In this document: positions 1 through 9,832 of the stretch, piece by piece
Numbering within the stretch: the stretch's first letter is position 1
Layout: the number at the start of each line of letters is the position of its first letter
DNA from: Trachythela sp. YZ-2020
Lineage: Eukaryota; Cnidaria; Anthozoa; Malacalcyonacea; Clavulariidae
Reading direction: 5' to 3'
Length of the DNA: 64,000 bases
NCBI GenBank assembly: GCA_016169945.1
Contig: JADLSH010000369.1
Location: 3,906,001-3,970,000, forward strand
Translations under genes and position numbers: made by a program
Notes under the pieces: generated by a model
What the model was told of the DNA's origin: nothing
What the model saw: only the letters and a program-made list of their open reading frames with translations
Databases searched by the model: none

Positions 1-16
1 ATGTTTATTTGTGTAG

Positions 17-3000
17 GTTCTACTGGAGGAAATGCCTGATGGACCCTGCCCAAGCTTACCAAAGCCAGAGTTCCTCGCAAGAGCTGCAAACAGGTTGCGA
101 CAGAGTGCAAGACCAAAGGATCCTGTAAATCTTGAATTTGATTTAAATCATGATCACATCCCTCCTAATTTCCTTAGGGCAGATATCAGGGTTCGTGAGC
201 GCCGTCATCTCATGTTTGCCACCGACAAGCAACTTGATTACCTCAGCAGAGCTAAAGGGTGGTATATCGATGGCACATTCAAATTGTGTCGGCATCCATT
301 TACCCAGCTGCTATCAATCAATGCTTTTGTGAGAAAAGATGATTGTGTCAAGCAGGTACCTCTGTTGTTTGTTTTGATGTCGGGAAAGAGAACATTAGAT
401 TACTGTAAAGTCTTGCGGAAATTAATGAGTATTCTTCCAGCTCGTCCGTCTGTATGCTATGTCACAGTTGATTTTGAAAAGGCACTGTGGTCAGCCCTGA
501 GGCATGTGTTGCTAAGTGTGAAGATTCGAGGATGTGTTTTCCACTGGACACAAGCACTATGGAGGAAGGTTAGTATAGCATTAGCTAAAATAGCATAGAC
601 TATAGGAGATGTTAGGAAATACGGTAAAAATTGTGAAGTACCGACTGGACTAGATTTCAAATCCGCGCAATTTGATCCAGTCCGAGGTGAAGGGGACTGG
701 GTCAAATTGCAAGGACTTGAAATCTAGTCCAGTCCGAATCGGAGGATTTGGAATAACATCTCAAACGAGTGAATCACTACATAAAGTGAGGTGAATTAAT
801 TTTGATCCAGTCCGAGGACGGAATTAATTTTGATCCAGTCCTAGGACTCAATTTACTTCATCAGGTATCCAGTATTATCATGTGAGCAAAATAAAGTAAT
901 ATGGTTGGCTAAGTTACTCATGAATTATTAATGAGTTTGAGATGTCAAAGACTATCTCCAGTATCAAAACTGAACGCTGAACTGTACGGACGCGTGTTTT
1001 AGAGCTCCGTTACTGAATTCAATTCAACAACACTTCGATTAATCGATTCGCTTTGAGCTAGCTTTCCCGAACCGATCGACAAACACTGTGTATATCTCAA
1101 ACTTGTACTGATTACTGAACATATATGATATGTCAGCGAACTTAAGACTGTCTTGGGCTGGCGACCTTGGTGGTCTAAAGAAGTTTGTAAAGGATAACCT
1201 CGAGCTAGAAGGAACCTGGTCATCCCCGGCGGGTGAAAAGAAGCTATTCGAAGCCGATAATGTAAAGATTCTCTGGATGAAAAACAAAAAGTTTCTAACG
1301 ATCGACGGAAGAGATGCAAACAGAATTAAAAACTATATGATCAATGCCATGTTTACAAATTTCAACCCTGATAGTGTCAAGGCTAGCGCGGACATAGCTA
1401 CTAACACTGAGAACTCTCTCAACGGAAACTCAACAACGAAACAGCAGTGCATGGGCTGCGTATGTTCGGATTTGTCTCCGGAGGTGGAGGGTTTAAAGTT
1501 GGACGTCGTCATTCTGGAATCAAAGCTCAGCCATAAAATCCGAGCCATGGAAAATCAATTACTACGCATGAACGAGTGCCGACCAAAGGCAAAGGAGCAA
1601 AACATTAATGCAAATTCTACCGAAAATGTGTTGACAACCTCTACACAAATTAACAGCGACGGCTTGAACGAAACAAAAGAACTCAGTAAATCAAACAATG
1701 CCTCTATATTAACAACGCTCCCGGACGACGTAAGTGCTTTTCCAAATGAAATTCCTGGGAATAGTGGAAATAAAACGAAAGGTATGCACGATTATGGTAA
1801 TTGTAATAAAAACAAATCGCCAATTAACATCGCCAATGTCAATGATACAATAAATAACAAATCTAATTTTGCTGAAATTGTCCGTTCAGTTAACACGGGT
1901 GGAAAAGAATCACAATCCCGCTATATTGCCCAACATAATGCCTACGCTAGTAATGCTCCTCATAGATCTACTAATCAAACTATTCCTGTTCGTATCACCA
2001 CAAGAAGTCAGCCAAGATCAAATCGAAGGAATTCAAATAATAGATCTAGAAAACCGTTTTTTCGTCAAACTTGGCCCCTAACGAACTCACGTCCCACGCA
2101 AGAGACGTTAGTTTGATCTCGGGACCAAATAACACGATAAGAAGGAGCCGATATAACCTTATTGAAATTCCTACTGTCGTCCCGCACTCCTCGAAATCCA
2201 AGCTCCCTACCTTTCTACTATTAAATGCATGTCACATAACTAATAAAATAGACGAACTATCTGCTGTTGTTGCTATAAATAAACCAGAAGTAGTTTTAAT
2301 CACTGAGTCCTGGTTGAACGAAGCCATTCCTGACTCTGCAATAACGATTGGCCCTATGTTCAAAAACTTTCGCTTGGGCAGAGCCACCATTGGTGGCGGG
2401 GTGCTCACATATGTACACTCTAGTATTACGGCTACTCGCTTGATGACAACAGAAACCAGCGACAAAGAAGTGCTATGGTTATTACTGAAGCCTCCTAGAA
2501 CCCCAAGACCATATAGTTCAATAATTGTTGGAGTGGTGTATCATCCTCCGGGGCAACCTGCTGAGAACAATAATGACATGATCGAATACCTTACAACCTG
2601 CCTTGATAGCTTCCTAATTGATAGACCATCATGCGGAATTGTAATTGCAGGTGATTTTAATAAATTAAATTTAAGTCGCCTATGTAATCGTGACAGCTCC
2701 AACGAGAGGCAATAACATTCTGGATCAATTTTATACTAACATGCATAGTAGGTTCAACCCAGTTCAGCACCTACCTCCAATTGGCCGCTCTGACCATCAA
2801 TGTCTACTCCTGACTCCAAAGGAGCAGCAGAAGACGCCGGCCAATTCCAAACGAATTAGGCACTTGACAACTGGAAATCTCAATGCTCTTAGTTTGAAGA
2901 TTATTCAGGAAGACTGGACAACGGTGTACGAAGCTCAAGACATAGATGAGAAAGTGAAGAATTTCAGTTCCACCTTGACGGAGATAATTGAAGAAACAAT

Positions 3001-5656
3001 TCCTGAGAAAACAGTTCGGGTCCATCAATCCGATAAACCGTGGATGACTAGCTACATTAAAACTAAAATCAAACAGCGACAACGAGAATTTTCCCGCGGT
3101 GATACAGCTCGGTACAACCAATTATGCGAGTCTGTTCGTAGATTAATATCAGAAGCCAAAGTCAGGTATTACAATTCTAAAGCAAAAGACTTCCGCTCAT
3201 CTAATCCAGCAATGTGGTATAAGACAATCAATGCTCTTATTGGAGCGAACAATGCTACAAACTCCAGGGTGCACACCCCTGAAATAGAAACTGAAGAGGC
3301 AGCTGAAAAACTACAATCTGTGCTTACTAAACCTTGGGAAAATCTGATAAACGAAAATAAATTGGACGTTGATGAAGTAAATCACCTGCTTAAAGAAACA
3401 CCGCCACCTCTGCCCTCAATTGGTCAAGTCAAAAGTTGTCTAAAACACTTAAATTCAAGGAAAGCGACTGGTGTGGACGAGATTCCGGCTTGGCTACTCA
3501 AACGTTTCGCGGAAGATCTTGCTCCTGTGGTACATAATGTTGTCACATGTAGTATCAATCAATGTCAGTACCCATCACTATACAAACATGCCTTAATAAC
3601 ACCTGTAGCTAAGGTCCCAAATCCACGTGATATAGATAATGATTTCCGTCAGATCTCAGTACTTCCCCAGATGGCCAAAGTCCTAGAAAAACTTCAACTC
3701 CAACTGAATGGCACGGATCTCAAGGTTAAAAATAACCAACATGCATTTACCCACGGACGGTCTACTGTAACTGCCTTAATATCTATGACTCAAAAATGGT
3801 ACAATGCTACAGACAACTATCTAACTGGTAGAAAAGGCGTTCATGCTGTTTTTCTAGATTTCCGGAAGGCCTTCGACCTGGTGAACCACAACATTTTACT
3901 TGAAAAACTTGCGCATATGAACATTAACAAATCATTATGGTTATGGATTAGAAGTTTTCTCACGGGAAGAACTCAACAGGTAAATTTAAGCGGAATCTTA
4001 TCGTCAACTGCCAGTTGCCCTTGTGGCGTTCCACAGGGCTCAGTAATTTCGCCAGCACTTTTAATGTACATATAAATGATTTGGAAGACTCGATCCCTGA
4101 TAATCTGAATATAGATACGGATAAATACGCTGATGATTGCACTCAGGACCAACTAGTCGAACAAGATACATACAGCTCAATGCAAGTCGCAATAGACTGT
4201 GTGTGTAAGTCAAAATGGAACTAAACTCTAAGAAAACTAAAGACATGTGGATATGCTTTACAAATTCTGTTCAAGAACCACCTCCAATCCAAATAGGAGA
4301 TGCTGTTATTGAAAGAGTAAAAACTTTTAAACTACTTGGTGTTTGGTGTCAAAATAACATGAAATGGAACGAACATATTGAGCAAATCACGCGTAAAGCA
4401 AACAAAAGACTTTACCATTTGAGGCAGTGTAAAAAAGCTCATCTGCCTGCAGAGGTTGGTCTTACTACCTACATCTCGAAGATTAGACCTATCCTAGAGT
4501 ATGCTAGTCCAGTCTGGTGTGGCCTACCGGGATATTTGCAAAGTGAAGTGGAAAAGGTACAATTGAGAAGCCTAAGAATATTAGGTTTGAGAAATGACTC
4601 CCTACCAACCTTAGAAGATAGAAGAGGTTGTGCAGCAAATCGTGAGTTTGAACGGATATGTAGAGACCCAGACCATCCATGTCACAAGCTTCTGCCAGAA
4701 AAGATAGTTAATCCGTATGGTTTGCGCGGAGGTTTTAAAGAGTACCAAATCTCTTCCAAAACAGAAAGACACAAAAACTCGTTTATGCCGCGATGCTGTA
4801 ACCAAGTAATTTTATGAAACTGATTTTGAACCTTTTTACACAATCTTAAGTTTACCTATCATATATAGTAAATATTTTTAATTGTAATTATAGCACTATT
4901 TAATTTTGTAAATCCATTGTATTTCTTGTCCTAAGATGGATAATTAAAATATTATTATTATAACCCTTTACTCGGCATGGTTGCCATTTAGAAACTTATT
5001 AATTTTACTCTGGCTAATGCCAGACGATTTTACTCGTCAAGGGGAGACCTTCTGGAAACCTGCCGAGTAAAGGGTTAATGTATTCTCACAAATTTTGTTT
5101 CTTGTTCTCGCAGATACAAGAACTTGGCCTCCAGCAATCATATATTAATGATCAAGGCACCTACAACTACCTTCGCAAGTTCATGGCTCTGCCATTTCTC
5201 CCAGCAGCTGAAATTGCCCCAATGTTCAACCAACTGCAAAGACAGGCAACCACCACCAAACTCCAAAGTTTTGTGAAGTATACTTCCAAAACATGGATTA
5301 AAGGATCAACTTGGCCACCATCCAGCTGGAGTGTTTTCAAACAAGCAGTCCGCACCAATAATGACATCGAAGGGTGGCATAATGCACTGAACCGTCGTGC
5401 TTCTGGGAAATGCCAACTGCCATTCTACCTTCTGATCAACTTACTGCACAGAGAAGCAAGACTGACATCTCGGCAGATTAGGTTGGTGTCAGAGAAGATG
5501 GCGAAACGAATTCAACGACGGAATTATCGTTCAATGCAGGGTCGAGTTTTTGCTCTCTGGCAGGAGTATAAGGACGGTGAGCGATCAGCAATGCAACTCC
5601 TCAAGGCATGCTCCCATCTAAATGGCCAAATAACAAGTAGAGGACAAACAAAATAA
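17..5656 (+). CDS. MULE-family transposase gene, 3' part (two exons, LINE-filled intron)
   Basis: Two exons join in phase 0: 17-568 (acceptor TAG at 14-16, donor GT at 569) and 5114-5656 (acceptor CAG at 5111-5113, stop at 5654). Exon 1 encodes the core of a MULE (Mutator-like) DDE transposase: the motif YIDGTFKLC at about 268-295, then VPLLFVLM, VTVDFEKALWSAL and the GC-FHW motif. Exon 2 continues with the family's aromatic-rich tail, including TWIKGSTWPPSSWSVF and NDIEGWHNALN. The DGTF and DFE acidic residues fit the first two catalytic acids. The N-terminus, where many relatives carry a FLYWCH zinc finger, would lie left of the window. No stop or frameshift is seen in either exon, so this could be an intact transposon gene or a domesticated one; no TIR was seen beside it. 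The 4.5-kb intron holds a dead LINE. Confidence 0.85.
643..734. repeat. Long imperfect hairpin in the MULE gene intron
   Basis: Positions 643-683 are nearly the reverse complement of 694-734, leaving a 10-base loop. Both arms end in GACTGGACTAGATTTCAA. It is probably a small palindromic MITE. No coding content. Confidence 0.75.
793..848 (+). repeat. Two direct copies of a 28-bp unit
   Basis: The unit GAATTAATTTTGATCCAGTC occurs at 793 and again at 821. The GATCCAGTCC core also occurs in the hairpin at 643-734, so all are probably pieces of one repeat family. Confidence 0.6.
1130..2116 (+). CDS. LINE ORF1 protein
   Basis: An open frame of 328 residues precedes the endonuclease/reverse-transcriptase frame and overlaps its start by 46 bases, the usual place of LINE ORF1. 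Residues 1-80 are mixed alpha/beta with several lysines. A helical stretch at about 118-145 (EVEGLKLDVVILESKLSHKI) could be a coiled coil. The rest is rich in Asn, Ser and Arg, as in nucleic-acid-binding tails. No CCHC knuckle is present. By position it would be the RNA-binding chaperone; the family itself is not recognised. Confidence 0.7.
   Translation: MSANLRLSWAGDLGGLKKFVKDNLELEGTWSSPAGEKKLFEADNVKILWMKNKKFLTIDGRDANRIKNYMINAMFTNFNPDSVKASADIATNTENSLNGNSTTKQQCMGCVCSDLSPEVEGLKLDVVILESKLSHKIRAMENQLLRMNECRPKAKEQNINANSTENVLTTSTQINSDGLNETKELSKSNNASILTTLPDDVSAFPNEIPGNSGNKTKGMHDYGNCNKNKSPINIANVNDTINNKSNFAEIVRSVNTGGKESQSRYIAQHNAYASNAPHRSTNQTIPVRITTRSQPRSNRRNSNNRSRKPFFRQTWPLTNSRPTQETLV
2071..4817 (+). 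pseudogene. LINE ORF2 (AP endonuclease + reverse transcriptase), frameshifted
   Basis: The frame is split into pieces at 2071-2715, 2690-4075, about 4030-4224 and 4215-4817. The first piece has apurinic-endonuclease motifs (ITESWLNE, GGGVLTYV, VVYHPPG, IAGDFN); the second begins with the endonuclease SDHQ motif. Reverse-transcriptase blocks follow: ATGVDEIPAWLLK, HAFTHGRSTVTAL, VFLDFRKAFD and VPQGSVISP. After the next shift comes YADDCT, the catalytic YADD box, near 4127. The C-terminal piece has KTFKLLGVWCQNNMKWNEH. All catalytic motifs survive, but the frame is interrupted near 2700, 4050 and 4215, so no complete enzyme is encoded. In an intact element it would copy its own RNA at nicked DNA. 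Confidence 0.9.
4961..5077. mobile_element. Small MITE with 17-bp perfect TIRs
   Basis: TAACCCTTTACTCGGCA at 4961-4977 is repeated exactly inverted at 5061-5077. The 117-bp element directly abuts the LINE 3' end and lies just before the second MULE exon. It contains no coding sequence. Confidence 0.8.
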
Positions 5657-6178
5657 AAACAGAAATTATAATTGCAGTGTCTGGCTACGTACCATCAGCA
5701 ACTGTGGACAGCTGTTTCGCTGTTTTAATTGCCCTTAATAGACAATTTAATAGTACTGTAAGATTTAATACTCTTGGTTTCAACTTGCTTTTGAACATCG
5801 CGTTCAGATGTTTGTCGGATGGTTAAAAACTAGTTGCCGAAGTACGTTCTAAAATTTAGAGGAAGGGATTATTTATTGTATAGTGTTTGATGGATAATAT
5901 CCATTGGATATAAAGAATACTAGATACTTGGTTAAACAGGAACATGTTGCCGACTTAAATTTGTATTTACTTCGCAACATAGTTTTGAACATTGCAACGT
6001 TGTTTTGAAAGTTCAAAGCAATTATAGGTATCGGATTTCAAAAGCACGTTGAAACCGAGAGTAAGAATAGTTTATAGAGTGAAAGATACTAAGATATAGT
6101 GATACCTTAACAAGTGAGGAACCAGGCGGGAATCGTATGCCCACAATTAATACCCAACATAAAACACTTAGTTTAATT
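5657..6178. other. Spacer between the two MULE loci
   Basis: AT-rich sequence without an open frame, a clear hairpin or a tandem repeat. It separates the stop of the first transposase gene from the left end of the large TIR element. Confidence 0.5.
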
Positions 6179-6189
6179 AACAATTATTC

Positions 6190-6266
6190 GCTGAAGGCGA
6201 GGTGAATATCGGTGAATAAAAACCGAGACGAAGTCGAGGTTTTTATTATTGATATTCACCGAGCCT
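6190..6266. repeat. Hairpin expansion near the left terminus
   Basis: GGTGAATATC pairs with GATATTCACC, and an inner ATAAAAACC pairs with GGTTTTTAT around GAGACGAAGTC. At the same place the right arm has only a short CCTCAGGCTCG. The arms are therefore asymmetric exactly beside the terminus. Confidence 0.7.
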
Positions 6267-6337
6267 ATGGGGCGCCAAATGTGTTTTTATTATTTAGCTG
6301 TTTTATGTAGAGTTTTTTAATGATTTAATTTATTATA

Positions 6338-6642
6338 TTAAATAACCAAAAAGCTTGAATTGGTTATTTCAAATAACCACTTTTTGTCCCGAGATTTTAG
6401 TTGGTTATTTCAAATAACCAAGTAATAGAAAAGTTGGTTATTTCAAATAACCACTTCTGTGTGCGTGCATTGATTTGGTTATATCAAATAACCAACTTAG
6501 TACATATTGGTTATATCAAATAACCAATTTAAGCCGACGCGATTTAATTTGGTTATATCAAATAACCAACTTCAAATTACTTGGTTATATTAAATAACCA
6601 ATTTTAAAAATGTGATTTAATTTGGTTATATCAAATAACCAA
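6338..6642 (+). repeat. Array of about eight palindromes, left TIR
   Basis: The near-perfect palindrome GGTTAT(T/A)T(C)AAATAACC recurs about eight times at intervals of 30-45 bp, with non-repeated DNA between copies. Being subterminal and present in both TIRs, it is a good candidate for clustered transposase-binding sites (inference). Confidence 0.85.
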
Positions 6643-6802
6643 AATAATTTTTGAACACTTGGCGCACCAAATGACGTAACAACACAAAACACATTAAGCC
6701 ACCCCTCCCAGAGGCGTAGATTGTACATTTTCGGAACGTTTCCCACGTTGTGACACAAGGTTCAAAGGTTGTCGCCATTTCCTTGTTTTCTCCTGCTTTG
6801 TC

Positions 6803-6877
6803 ATGGCTTCAGATAGATTGGAAAGATCGTTAACCGAAGCTATCGGAAGGGCAATTCAAGAAACATTCAGGCGCGAA
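6803..6877 (+). CDS. Duplicate of the transposase first exon in the left TIR
   Basis: ATG at 6803 opens a 25-codon frame (MASDRLERSLTEAIGR...) ending at a GTAAAT donor at 6878. The same codons occur inverted in the right TIR at 17733-17659, where they splice in phase 0 to the transposase gene. In the left TIR no matching downstream exon exists on the plus strand, so this copy is probably an orphan first exon with a duplicated promoter. It may drive an inward, non-coding transcript. Confidence 0.6.
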
Positions 6878-7471
6878 GTAAATTCACCAAAATATATTCA
6901 CCGTTCATGTCTTATGAATATTTATAATTGTAAACAAATTTCTAGCCGAGGCGCTACTGAACCCGGCGGAGCCTAGTAGAATCTTGGCATAGTCAGACTT
7001 TATTTACGAGCATATTAATAAATGTATCGTTTTACTATGCTCTTTGACTTAGTGTCACTGTAACCATCGCATGGACTAGCAAAAGGGAAGGGCAACTACA
7101 GCCTAATCGCTCTCAGTATAAAATTATATTCATGAATAATGGCTACTCCAATGCAGCTTCAAATGTCTGCATTGGAATTATCTCTATGGAATTATCCATG
7201 TCCAGCAAATAACGAAAGTAAACTCTAATCCAAACCCTAACCCTAATTCGTGTTTGTAGGACATGGAATTATTCCGTCTTGCTCATGACTCAACGCCCTA
7301 ATAAAGGCTCATTAAAATTGACCAATACAAATGCAGCTGGACTATAGGGGAAACCCCAAACCGAAGGAAATGTATTCGCTTGTGCATAAACATGTCAATC
7401 AAGACGAAGAAATGTAATAATATATTTCTGTGTGCGTAAACATGTCAATTAATTCTGGCAATTGATAAAAG

Positions 7472-7617
7472 GAGAATAGTCGCGAATAGTGCGAATAGTC
7501 GACGAATAGTGCGAATAGTCGACGAATAGTGCGAATAGTCGACGAATAGTGCGAATAGTCGACGAATAGTCGCGAATAGTGCGAATAGTCGACGAATAGT
7601 GCGAATAGTCGACGAAT
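7472..7617 (+). repeat. 20-bp GTCGAC tandem array, left TIR
   Basis: Tandem units of GCGAATAGTCGACGAATAGT, about seven copies, with occasional shortened units. The inverted partner array is at 16964-17083 in the right TIR. An in-frame translation gives only a repetitive peptide and is not a gene. Confidence 0.9.
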
Positions 7618-7743
7618 TATGGCGCTTAACATTCGCACATGTTATGAGGATTTCTTTTTAACCAGGTTTGTGGCTATTTTATGTCATTTTACATACCTCT
7701 TTCAAGTGGTTCACCATTGGGTTGCCACAGGGCCAGCATTACG

Positions 7744-7908
7744 CAGGAACGTAGCTAGCCGCTTAATTGGGGAGGGGGGGGGCGAATATTCATATATTCA
7801 TCTTGTGCCAGACTGATTTCTTTTGAATTCTGATTGTTTTTGCGGTATGTGAACTCGAATATATGAATATTCGTCCCCCCCCCAATTAAGCGTATAGCTA
7901 CGTCCCTG
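7744..7908. mobile_element. hAT-like MITE inserted in the left TIR
   Basis: The ends are CAGGAACGTAGCTAG and CTATAGCTACGTCCCTG inverted, followed by a G/C homopolymer and GAATATTCATATATTC palindromes. It is flanked by 8-bp direct repeats, GCATTACG and GCATTATG (7 of 8 identical). The right TIR shows the empty site, GCATTATG, once. An 8-bp duplication and a CAG start fit the hAT superfamily. No coding capacity. Confidence 0.85.
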
Positions 7909-7968
7909 GCATTATGAGTGAAATTTTGATAAAAAATTCGCCTATAAATTATTTATATACAGTAAAAT

Positions 7969-8752
7969 AATTAACAAGAAAAACATCTTTAGTGTTTTTT
8001 ATAATCTGGTGTTTTTATAACACGCCAAAGTCCCTCGAGAAAACACAACTCAATTTGTAACCTGAAAACGTGCGAATTAAATTAATACGTTTCAATATAC
8101 ACAATACACATATAGCCTTAGAGGAAATTAATGTTAAAAGCGCAGTTTGCGATACACTTAATTGAAAAAACTGGTTCGTTTTTTTTCAATTTACTTAGGG
8201 AGGGTGGAGTTTCGTATATCTTTTTTAGTAAATCTAAAAAATGTATTCAAATTATTTTAAATATATAAATAGCGTGTATGAACTCGAGAAAAGTAGAGAT
8301 ATTACTCGCCATATCCTAGCGATTCAAATTATATCAATATCATTGTTCTTTGAAGAAGATCAAGAAACCTAGTGTATCGCGAACTGGCATGCCTTTAAGG
8401 AAACTATATTAATATAATTATTGTCTGCAAATGTTCTTGAAAAATAGAAAATACTATTTGATTAACTGGCATATTTGGTTAAAACAACCAATTAAAATGC
8501 ATCATTTATAATTGTCCATTATATAATGACAATTTTATAATCGACAGTCAGCGTATTCAGTCCTTTTATATAACTATAAGACATGAAAATTGAAACTTTC
8601 AAACATAACAAAACTTTAACATGAAAAGTGAAAAGTGAACGTTTCCAAGATAAACTTTCTCGGTATATCATTACGCAGAATTCTTCTAAACAAATAGATA
8701 GTAGGCCAAGGCTTTTTCAGTGATGACGATATAGCTACAAATGTAGCTTTGT
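7969..8752. other. Non-coding interior of the Mutator-like element
   Basis: AT-rich DNA between the left TIR and the stop of the transposase gene. I see no open frame or repeat. It would hold the transposase 3' UTR, which is read leftward. Confidence 0.45.
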
Positions 8753-9316
8753 TCAGGTTAAGTTTACATATAACCCGGACGAATTAATTATTGCTTTGCT
8801 CTCATCGCTGAGATTCTGCCACATTTGGCTTGCCATTGAAACACGTCCATTGAACATGTGATTTTTCCTCAAAATGTGACTTGGACTGGGGTGGTAATAT
8901 GTAGCTTGAAAGTCTTGAGTGTAGGTTAAGTTACCATGTTGGTCTTTGCCTTTCACACGTTTGTCAAAGTGCTTTACGACCACATTCTTCGGCTCGCGTC
9001 TGTAGCATTCTGCAAATTCTTGACCGCAACCATAACACTTCTTCACTCGATTACTAAGCATCACCAACTCATATGGGTATGGGGAATTACTGGAAAACCA
9101 TTGGTTGGTTCCTTGCAAGTGGGGTGTTGTACTTGACGTTGGAAACCGACTAAACGGTAATTGTGCAGTCGCCGTTTGCGGATACTGAAAGTTGAAGAAA
9201 TATATTTAAACTATATTATTCATGTATTGATAAAACAACATTTTGAAATAACTTCAGCAATAACTTCTATACTCTTGTTTAATATATGTGTTTGTTTACA
9301 CAACAGAACATTTAAC

Positions 9317-9832
9317 CTGTGGTTGAAACGGCATGCGAGGCTGTTGTTCTATTCCTTGGTTCGCCGTAGTTGCATGATGGTGATGTTGGTTAAAAACGGG
9401 CGGTTGATCTGCAGACAATAGTGGCGGGTACTAAATAAAAAAGGCGGTAATTAGGAGTAACACATTTAAAGTGAATTTCACTCATTGAAGTTAAAGGTAA
9501 ATGAAAGTAGGCTATATGTATGTAAGAGTATACCTGTGTCTGGAAAGTCGAGTGTATCTGGCTGTATCTTGTCCCTAACGTGCTTCCAGGAGGACTTTGC
9601 TGGTTGATAATTGGGGATTGGGTAGCACCCAGTAGCTGCGCATACTAAAAATTAAAGTTTATTATTTTATAATTTATTTTTCATGAAAATCGTTTTATTG
9701 CAACACATTTTAGAGCTAAATGCAATCCTTGTGAAAGAACAGTAGAACACGACAATCGTGCTCAACGTTTACCTGTGACTGAAAAGTTGTGTGTTGTTGA
9801 CCGAAGGATTGAGTTGCTGGTGATGTCCACGG
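9317..9832 (-). other. Three Pro/Gln-rich symmetric exons of the transposase gene
   Basis: Exons 9832-9773, 9644-9534 and 9430-9317 are 20, 37 and 38 codons, each phase 0 at both ends, and each ends in F-Q-x-Q just before the donor. The exon ending at 9939 closes the same way (FHPQ). Similar size, phase and ending suggest exon duplication. They encode a low-complexity linker between the SWIM finger and the C-terminal Cys-rich domain. Confidence 0.65.

Larger units (their letters stand above)
1000..4960 (+). mobile_element. Non-LTR retrotransposon (LINE, CR1/L2/Jockey-like), inactive
   Basis: An ORF1 and a broken ORF2 lie in order on the plus strand. They are followed by a short AT-rich 3' UTR that ends in an ATT microsatellite at about 4950-4962, typical of CR1/L2-type 3' ends. 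The 5' border is not defined; about 1000 is my estimate. The element sits in the intron of the MULE gene in the same orientation. It is inactive because ORF2 carries at least three frameshifts. Confidence 0.85.
6179..7968 (+). repeat. Left TIR of the Mutator-like element
   Basis: It matches the reverse complement of 16762-18293 over most of its length. Relative to the right arm it has three differences: a 76-bp hairpin expansion at 6190-6266, an unrelated block at about 7175-7445, and a 165-bp hAT-like MITE at 7744-7908. Confidence 0.9.

Noticed and set aside
6338..6642. CRISPR array (regularly spaced palindromic repeats)
   Set aside because: The host is an animal, spacers are uneven in length and conserved between the two TIRs, and there are no cas genes.
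7399..7638. 79-residue minus-strand protein made of repeated YSHYS/RLFALFVD-type units
   Set aside because: It is only the translation of the 20-bp GTCGAC tandem array.
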